The notes under the pieces are model-generated. The model did no database searches and was not told the DNA's origin. It saw nothing but the letters and a program-made list of their open reading frames with translations. From positions 1 to 10,668 of the forward strand of contig JASFEQ010000123.1 in NCBI GenBank assembly GCA_050124735.1: 10,668 nt of DNA, written 5' to 3'. The DNA is from JASFEQ01 sp050124735. Lineage in GTDB: Bacteria; Desulfobacterota; DSM-4660; Desulfatiglandales; HGW-15. Numbering within the stretch: position 1 is the first letter of the stretch; each line of letters begins with the position of its first letter. Position numbers and translations under genes: made by a program. This document shows, piece after piece, positions 6,257-10,668 of this stretch.

Positions 6257-7072
6257 ATGAACTCAGCCATAGGTTATTCTGCTTGGAAAGCAGAGCATGA
6301 ATCCATTCTGCAGAGCTTTCCCCGTAGGAACGTGCTTTTGTTATACTCAGGGGGCAAAGATTCCTCTGTTGCAATGGACTTTGTTTCTAAGGCAGCCACG
6401 GAATTCGGATTTGGTTTTGAAGCACACGCCGGAGCTTATCCAAATCATAGATACACAGATGAGGAAATTGAGAGGCTTGCATCCTATTGGCGGAAAAGGG
6501 GTGTCGAGATTACATGGCATGATATGGGGGAGACTGACGACTATATCAAGTATGCGGTAAATCCATGTATTTCATGCCAAAAATTGAGAAAGCAGATGCT
6601 CAAAACCTCTTTAATGAGCACTATAAAGGACTGGGAGAGCCTTGTCCTCATCACTTGTTATAGCCTTTGGGATGTTGTGAGCTATTCTTTGGAGCGCGTG
6701 CTCAGTGGCAGATTTTCTAATTTTGATAAGGGAGATAATGATGAAAAAAATAGAAGGTTCAAAGAGACAGCCCAGCGTTTTTACCCTCTGCTCAACATGA
6801 ATGAGGGGTATACGATTTTCAGGCCGCTTATAAAGTATAATAACGCTGATATTTTGAACCTTATAGCAAAAGAGCAGATTCCTATACTGTCAATACCATG
6901 TGAGTTTAGTGACTTCAGGCCGAAGAGAATACTAGAAAAATATTATGCAAAAATGGGGATGAGCTTTGAATATGAGAAGGTCTTTGATTTCGCGAGAAGC
7001 TCACTCAGTCTCCCCAATTTGTCTGTATATACGTCAATGAGAAAGGAAGAATATCTACTTGAGGTCTTTTGA
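6257..7072 (+). CDS. TtcA/TilS-like PP-loop ATP pyrophosphatase with three conserved cysteines
   Basis: N-type ATP pyrophosphatase of 271 residues. The family adenylates a carbonyl or amide oxygen and then lets sulfur or nitrogen displace it, as in tRNA 2-thiocytidine synthesis (TtcA) or lysidine synthesis (TilS). The PP-loop is intact: LLYSGGKDSS, with SGGKDSS at 31-37. NPCISCQKLRK carries C104 and C107 and matches the CxxC...LR of TtcA. FRPLIKYNNADILNLIAKEQIPILSIPC corresponds to TtcA's RPL...DI...PxIPC and supplies C215. These three positions hold the [4Fe-4S] cluster in TtcA, so a cluster is predicted. The GHxxDD segment that normally follows the CxxC region is replaced (ITCYSLWDVVSYSLERVL), so it is not an ordinary TtcA. 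The start is ATG 6257, preceded by AAGGTGG five to six bases upstream; an earlier in-frame TTG at 6209 lies inside the previous gene and is less likely. It is the last gene of the kinase-enolase operon. A tRNA or small-molecule thiolation role is inference. Confidence 0.82.
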   Translation: MNSAIGYSAWKAEHESILQSFPRRNVLLLYSGGKDSSVAMDFVSKAATEFGFGFEAHAGAYPNHRYTDEEIERLASYWRKRGVEITWHDMGETDDYIKYAVNPCISCQKLRKQMLKTSLMSTIKDWESLVLITCYSLWDVVSYSLERVLSGRFSNFDKGDNDEKNRRFKETAQRFYPLLNMNEGYTIFRPLIKYNNADILNLIAKEQIPILSIPCEFSDFRPKRILEKYYAKMGMSFEYEKVFDFARSSLSLPNLSVYTSMRKEEYLLEVF

Positions 7073-7352
7073 AGGTTGAGTTGTCATAACCGAGATTCTC
7101 TCTGGTAATTATATTATACGCACCCCCATGCTTTATGAATCTTACCGCTTGATCCGACTTCTCTGCCCCTATATACTCTTCTGGGCTGCATGAATTGTTC
7201 AAATCCGAAAAATGTTCCATATTCTCGGTGACGTGGACGTCCCTCCACGATCTATAGCGATCCCCATACCCATTATGTGAATGTCTGCGGCAGAATGCCG
7301 GAAGAGAAGGTAAGGATGTTGCAGCTCAATTGAGGAAGATGAAAGGGAATTT

Positions 7353-7372
7353 GGACCCGTTTGTGTGGGTCC
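7353..7372. repeat. Perfect inverted repeat GGACCC-N8-GGGTCC
   Basis: Six GC-rich base pairs around an 8-base loop would make a stable hairpin about 280 bases after the PP-loop stop. No T-run follows the right arm, so it is not a clear intrinsic terminator. It may be a hairpin at the end of the upstream transcript or a protein-binding site. Confidence 0.4.
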
Positions 7373-7422
7373 CCAGTAAATGGTAAAGGAGCAAATCCAG
7401 GTGTTCAGATATTATTGTGATC

Positions 7423-7461
7423 CCATTTTCCTTGACGATGAAAATGGCTTTTATTTATAAA
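7423..7461 (+). promoter_or_regulatory. Sigma-70-like promoter inside an inverted repeat, upstream of the SUMF1 gene
   Basis: TTGACG (7432-7437) and TATAAA (7456-7461) are separated by 18 bases, each one mismatch from consensus, and lie about 70 bases upstream of the SUMF1-domain gene. The -35 box sits in the 9-base centre of a perfect repeat, CCATTTTC (7423-7430) and GAAAATGG (7440-7447), so a repressor bound to the repeat would cover it. The same repeat followed by CTTTTATTTAT could alternatively be a weak Rho-independent terminator of the upstream operon. Both readings fit the position. Confidence 0.5.
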
Positions 7462-7533
7462 TAACATTTCATCCATAATCACTTCTCAAAACGACCACCG
7501 GACCTAAAGCATTGTAAGTAGGGGAGGGCGCTT

Positions 7534-8376
7534 ATGGCTTCAATAGCTAAAAAAATGAGCCTTGTATCCGTTTTTATCTTCCTCCTTCTATGGATTCAAA
7601 TCCTTATGCCTGCTTGCGGGCTCTGTGCTGAGAAGGCATTTATCAACTCCATAGGGATGGAGTTTGTGCTCATTCCTGCGGGCGCTTTTATGATGGGTAG
7701 TCCGCCGGATGAACCCAGTCGCAACAAAGACGAGGTACAGCACCAGGTGAGCATTACCAAGCCCTTCTATATGCAGGCCACCGAAGTAACCCTGAAACAG
7801 TGGCGGGCGCTCATGGGAAAAAGGTTTTTTGGCCTTTTCAAAAGGAGGGGGAAGGGAAACAAACCGATAGTCAAGGTCTCATGGTTTGATTGTGTTGATT
7901 TTATCAAAAAATTGAATGCCCTCAACGAGGGTATCTATCGTCTTCCCACAGAGGCTGAATGGGAATATGCTTCCCGAGCAGGCAGCCAAGAAGCCTATAG
8001 CTGGGGGAATGATATTGACTGTGAAAAGGCCATGTACAGTAACAATACCGTGAAATCAGAAGAGTGTGTGGATTATGTGAAGTCCAGGGGATTGGCAACT
8101 GACAGCCCAGCCCCTGTGAAGAGCTATCCACCCAACGCCTGGGGCCTATACGACATGCACGGGAATGTCTGGGAGTGGGTCCAGGACTGGTATGGAGGCT
8201 ATCCCCCAACGGCAGTCGTTGATCCCCAGGGCGTTGAGACTGGAACAGAGAGAGTTCGTCGGGGAGGAAGCTGGTTCAAATATGGAAGGGCCTGCCGTTC
8301 CGCTAATCGAAACTTTGCCCACCCTGCCACCAAACACAACACCCTCGGTTTTAGAGTCGTCAAGGAAGTTCAATAG
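7534..8376 (+). CDS. Exported SUMF1 / formylglycine-generating-enzyme-fold protein lacking the oxidase cysteines
   Basis: 280 residues. The N-terminus has a basic start and a hydrophobic core (VFIFLLLWIQIL), with likely cleavage after GLCA at residue 32, so the protein is exported to the periplasm or anchored outside; C28 in MPAC is a poor lipobox. The rest is a SUMF1 (FGE-sulfatase) domain: MEFVLIPAGAFMMGS, EVTLKQW, PIVKVSWFDCVDF, RLPTEAEWEYASRAG, MHGNVWEWVQDWYGG, and RVRRGGSWFKYGRACRSANR with C254, ending LGFRVVKE. True formylglycine-generating enzymes carry two redox or copper-binding cysteines between GGS and the final R-C-A/R block; here that stretch is short and has only the last cysteine (C254), so sulfatase activation is unlikely. 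Relatives serve as binding or structural modules. The start ATG 7534 follows GGGGAGG at 7521-7527 with good spacing. The stop is only four bases from the next gene, so they are probably co-transcribed. Confidence 0.9.
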   Translation: MASIAKKMSLVSVFIFLLLWIQILMPACGLCAEKAFINSIGMEFVLIPAGAFMMGSPPDEPSRNKDEVQHQVSITKPFYMQATEVTLKQWRALMGKRFFGLFKRRGKGNKPIVKVSWFDCVDFIKKLNALNEGIYRLPTEAEWEYASRAGSQEAYSWGNDIDCEKAMYSNNTVKSEECVDYVKSRGLATDSPAPVKSYPPNAWGLYDMHGNVWEWVQDWYGGYPPTAVVDPQGVETGTERVRRGGSWFKYGRACRSANRNFAHPATKHNTLGFRVVKEVQ

Positions 8377-8380
8377 TTCT

Positions 8381-10018
8381 ATGTCACTCAAACTCAAGAA
8401 ATTAGAGACCTTCCATGGTCGAAAGGGACCGCTTCTGCTTATCATTATGGACGGCATCGGTATCGGCCGGCAGGATGAAAGCAATGCGGTTTTTTTGGCC
8501 AAAACGCCCACCTTGGATGGGCTATTCAGCTCGAAGCTCTATACAAAACTCCAGGCCCACGGAACCGCTGTGGGGCTTCCAAGCGATGCGGATATGGGCA
8601 ACAGCGAAGTAGGGCACAATGCCCTGGGAGCAGGGAGGGTATTTGAGCAGGGCGCCCGTCTGGTCAACAGGGCCCTTCAGACAGGCGAGATTTTTGAAAC
8701 AGACCTCTGGCGCCACATCGTTGAGCGAGCCAGAAAGGGCGGGACCGTCCATTTCATAGGCCTCCTTTCTGATGGGAATGTGCATTCCCATATAGACCAA
8801 CTATACAAGCTCATTGATAGATGCGCCGAATTGGGTCTCAAAAGGGTCCGTGTGCATGCCCTGCTCGACGGCCGAGATGTGGGTGAGCGATCCGCCCTGG
8901 ATTATGTCATTCCCACCGAGAAGAAATTGGAAGAGATTTCCAATGAAAAGGGACTGGATTACTGTATTGCCTCCGGCGGTGGCCGCATGAAGGTAACCAT
9001 GGATCGATACGAGGCAGACTGGAACGTGGTGAAAAAGGGGTGGGATGCGCACGTGCTCGGAAAAGGGCGTTCTTTCAGAACGGCCGCTGATGCGGTTAGA
9101 ACCTACTATAAAGAAGATCCGGATATCACAGACCAATATATGGATTCCTTTGTTATTTCAATGGATTCCGAAAGACCTGTGGGCCCGATAGTGGATGGAG
9201 ACGCGGTCATATTTTTCAACTATAGAGGGGATCGTGCCATAGAAATCTCTCGCGCTTTCACAGAGAAGGACTTCCATGGTTTTGATAGAGTGTCCTTACC
9301 GGATATTATTTATGCGGGCATGATGGAATATGATGGGGATACCCATATCCCCCCCAACTTCTTGGTCTGGCCCCCTGCTATCGACCGTACAATCAGCGAA
9401 TATCTCTGTGCTGAAGAAGTAAGGATGTTCGCCATTTCTGAAACCCAGAAGTATGGTCATGTGACCTATTTTTGGAACGGAAACCGCTCGGGGTATATCG
9501 ATGAAAAGGTAGAGACCTACACGGAGATTCCATCCGACAGGATTGAGTTTGATAAAGCCCCGAAAATGAAGGCAGTGGAAATAAAGGACACAGCCATAGA
9601 GATGTTGAAAGGGGGCGAGTATCGCTTTGGCCGAATAAATTTCGCCAATGGAGACATGGTTGGCCATACGGGAATCGTTCAAGCCGCTATCACTGCCGTA
9701 GAGACGGTTGATCAATGTGTGGGGGAGCTATTGGAGACCATCCGGGGTCTGGAAGGCATTGCAGTGGTCACGGCAGATCATGGAAATGTTGACCAGATGT
9801 TCACCATTGACCGAGAGGGCAGAAAGAAAACAAAGACGGCTCACACCCTGAATCCTGTCCCTTTTGCCATATACGACCCGGGCTACAATGGAGAGTATGA
9901 AATGGGCCATTTGGAAAGACCGGGTCTCTCCAACGTGGCTTCCACCCTGTTGAATCTACTGGGCTATGAGAAGGTGGCAGACTACGATCCTTCACTGATC
10001 AATATGAAAAGTGAGTAG
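8381..10018 (+). CDS. gpmI: 2,3-bisphosphoglycerate-independent phosphoglycerate mutase
   Basis: Cytoplasmic glycolysis/gluconeogenesis enzyme that interconverts 3- and 2-phosphoglycerate through a phosphoserine intermediate with two Mn2+ ions. 545 residues from the ATG at 8381, slightly longer than the usual 510-520. Motifs run in the expected order: LLLIIMDGIG (metal ligand D24), DMGNSEVGHNALGAGR (catalytic S75), LLSDGNVHSHIDQL, HALLDGRDV, SGGGRMKVTMDRYEADW, FFNYRGDRAIEI, YGHVTYFWNGNRSG, NFANGDMVGHTG, VVTADHGNVDQM and a final AHTLNPVPF. The frame stays open upstream to 8165 inside the SUMF1 gene, but the family N-terminus and the intergenic position support 8381. AAGGA at 8362-8366 is rather far from the start, so translation may depend on the preceding gene, whose stop lies four bases upstream. 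Pairing of a core glycolytic gene with an exported SUMF1 protein is unusual and may simply be read-through. Confidence 0.97.
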   Translation: MSLKLKKLETFHGRKGPLLLIIMDGIGIGRQDESNAVFLAKTPTLDGLFSSKLYTKLQAHGTAVGLPSDADMGNSEVGHNALGAGRVFEQGARLVNRALQTGEIFETDLWRHIVERARKGGTVHFIGLLSDGNVHSHIDQLYKLIDRCAELGLKRVRVHALLDGRDVGERSALDYVIPTEKKLEEISNEKGLDYCIASGGGRMKVTMDRYEADWNVVKKGWDAHVLGKGRSFRTAADAVRTYYKEDPDITDQYMDSFVISMDSERPVGPIVDGDAVIFFNYRGDRAIEISRAFTEKDFHGFDRVSLPDIIYAGMMEYDGDTHIPPNFLVWPPAIDRTISEYLCAEEVRMFAISETQKYGHVTYFWNGNRSGYIDEKVETYTEIPSDRIEFDKAPKMKAVEIKDTAIEMLKGGEYRFGRINFANGDMVGHTGIVQAAITAVETVDQCVGELLETIRGLEGIAVVTADHGNVDQMFTIDREGRKKTKTAHTLNPVPFAIYDPGYNGEYEMGHLERPGLSNVASTLLNLLGYEKVADYDPSLINMKSE

Positions 10019-10050
10019 GGGGGATTTTAGTTAGAAGTTGGGGCGCTTTT

Positions 10051-10455
10051 TCAGCCTGTAATCGGTTTAACCTTTTTCCACTCGGTGTCCATCTGATTCT
10101 TCAGTCTTATTACGCCGTCCCTTTTCGGATAGTAATAAAAGGAGAACTTGAATTTTTGATCGTGGATATTCTCATAATGAATGACGTAGAGGATGTGATT
10201 CCTTTCAGGGATTTTTTCCACTTTTAGGATAAAATTCACATTGATGAAATTCTGGAATTTGCCGCTTGTGAAGACAATGAATTCTTTGCTTAGCTCAAGG
10301 GTGTCATCTTTGAATCTTGGTGCAGAACTCATCCATACACCTGCCAATTCGGGAGGAAGGGTTTCATCCCCCTTTGGCTGACATCCCCATAGAAAGATGG
10401 GAATGGCTAACACCAAGAAAATCGCTCTCAGTTTTGTACTTCTAAATCCAGGCAT
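10051..10455 (-). CDS. Small hypothetical lipoprotein
   Basis: 134 residues. The N-terminus MPGFRSTKLRAIF plus a hydrophobic core leads to the lipobox LWGC with the lipid-modified cysteine at residue 25, so the mature protein of about 110 residues should be tethered to the inner or outer membrane. The body is rich in alternating hydrophobic and aromatic residues (HILYVIHYENI, FKFSFYYYPKRDG) and ends DTEWKKVKPITG, suggesting a small beta-rich fold; no known domain is recognised. The start ATG at 10455 is preceded on the minus strand by GAGAGGTGA, a good ribosome binding site. It lies three bases after the stop of the HD-GYP gene and is probably in its operon. It converges on gpmI, leaving 32 bases between the stops with no clear terminator. 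Confidence 0.8.
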   Translation of the reverse strand: MPGFRSTKLRAIFLVLAIPIFLWGCQPKGDETLPPELAGVWMSSAPRFKDDTLELSKEFIVFTSGKFQNFINVNFILKVEKIPERNHILYVIHYENIHDQKFKFSFYYYPKRDGVIRLKNQMDTEWKKVKPITG

Positions 10456-10458
10456 TGC

Positions 10459-10668
10459 TCACCTCTCGTCATTCTCCTGCCTCATGACCTCCAATAAGGC
10501 CTGCACCACATTTGGATCAAACTGTTTGCCCGACTCCTTTTTAATAATCTCCATAACGCGCTCCTGATCCATTCCTGATCGATATGGTCTATCTGAGACA
10601 AGCGCATCATAGACATCAGCTACAGCCAATATGCGGGCGCCCAAGCTTATCGTTTCTGCTGTGAGACC
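10459..10668 (-). CDS. HD-GYP domain protein, C-terminal part (partial at window edge)
   Basis: The frame enters from the right edge and gives GLTAETISLGARILAVADV, then YDALVSDRPYRSGMD, then SGKQFDPNVVQALLEVM. This is the standard end of an HD-GYP domain, just after the HHE..DG.GYP motif that would lie beyond the window. The family mostly comprises cyclic di-GMP phosphodiesterases, often fused to receiver, GAF or PAS sensors; the catalytic HD and GYP residues are outside the window, so activity cannot be judged. About 70 codons are visible and the stop is at 10459-10461, three bases before the lipoprotein start, indicating a shared transcript. Confidence 0.9.
   Translation of the reverse strand, partial: GLTAETISLGARILAVADVYDALVSDRPYRSGMDQERVMEIIKKESGKQFDPNVVQALLEVMRQENDER

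Larger units (their letters stand above)
7073..7533. other. Intergenic region after the operon, no gene called
   Basis: 461 bases with no convincing gene. A 71-codon minus-strand open stretch (7005-7220) extends open back to about 7330 without a start that has a ribosome binding site; it overlaps the end of the PP-loop gene and resembles nothing I know. It could be a relic, but I do not annotate it. The region contains a perfect inverted repeat at 7353-7372 and a promoter-like element with flanking repeat at 7423-7461. No clear terminator directly follows the PP-loop gene. Confidence 0.5.

Noticed and set aside
7005..7220. 71-codon minus-strand open stretch overlapping the end of the PP-loop gene
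   Set aside because: It overlaps a well-supported gene, lacks a ribosome binding site and matches no family I recognise. An open continuation upstream to about 7330 adds no recognisable motif.
7534..8376. Calling the SUMF1 protein a functional formylglycine-generating enzyme
   Set aside because: The two catalytic cysteines after GGS are absent, and no sulfatase gene is nearby.
8165..8380. N-terminal extension of the phosphoglycerate mutase back into the SUMF1 gene
   Set aside because: The extra 72 codons overlap the conserved end of the SUMF1 domain and are foreign to the mutase family; the ATG at 8381 matches the family start.
10019..10050. Bidirectional terminator between gpmI and the lipoprotein
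   Set aside because: There is a short T-run but no stem longer than three or four base pairs in the 32-base gap.

Overview
The window reads as chromosomal DNA of a Gram-negative bacterium. A deltaproteobacterial / Desulfobacterota-type host is my best guess (inference). The signs are an NtrC-class sigma-54 activator, an LpxL/HtrB-type acyltransferase, a soluble sensor kinase with a V4R-like plus GAF input, an HD-GYP protein, and roomy AT-rich intergenic stretches. No rRNA, tRNA, CRISPR array, insertion sequence or phage gene was seen.

Left part (1-3082): a response regulator on the minus strand (receiver, AAA+ with GAFTGA, cut by the window edge before its DNA-binding domain) faces a plus-strand LpxL-like acyltransferase across a roughly 500-base AT-rich gap. 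The gap holds a candidate -24/-12 (sigma-54) element pointing at the acyltransferase and several small inverted repeats. Behind the acyltransferase lies another 508-base region containing a short open stretch that looks like the worn N-terminus of a B12-binding radical SAM protein, plus three small inverted repeats.

Middle part (3083-7072): a compact three-gene operon. A soluble histidine kinase (V4R-like domain, coiled coil, GAF, HisKA, HATPase) overlaps by 20 bases a member of the enolase superfamily (muconate-cycloisomerase-type subgroup). This is followed 26 bases later by a TtcA-like PP-loop ATP pyrophosphatase that keeps the three cysteines known to hold an Fe-S cluster in TtcA. This is the most unusual part of the window: a sensor kinase translationally tied to two enzymes whose families act on small molecules or tRNA and whose substrates cannot be assigned. 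With the NtrC regulator, the acyltransferase and the radical SAM relic nearby, the locus may be a regulated, partly eroded small-molecule or lipid pathway. That reading is inference.

Right part (7073-10668): after a 461-base gap with a good sigma-70-like promoter framed by an inverted repeat comes an exported SUMF1/FGE-fold protein without the oxidase cysteines. Four bases later follows a full-length cofactor-independent phosphoglycerate mutase (gpmI). Converging on it from the minus strand are a small lipoprotein and, upstream of that, the C-terminal end of an HD-GYP protein that runs off the window.
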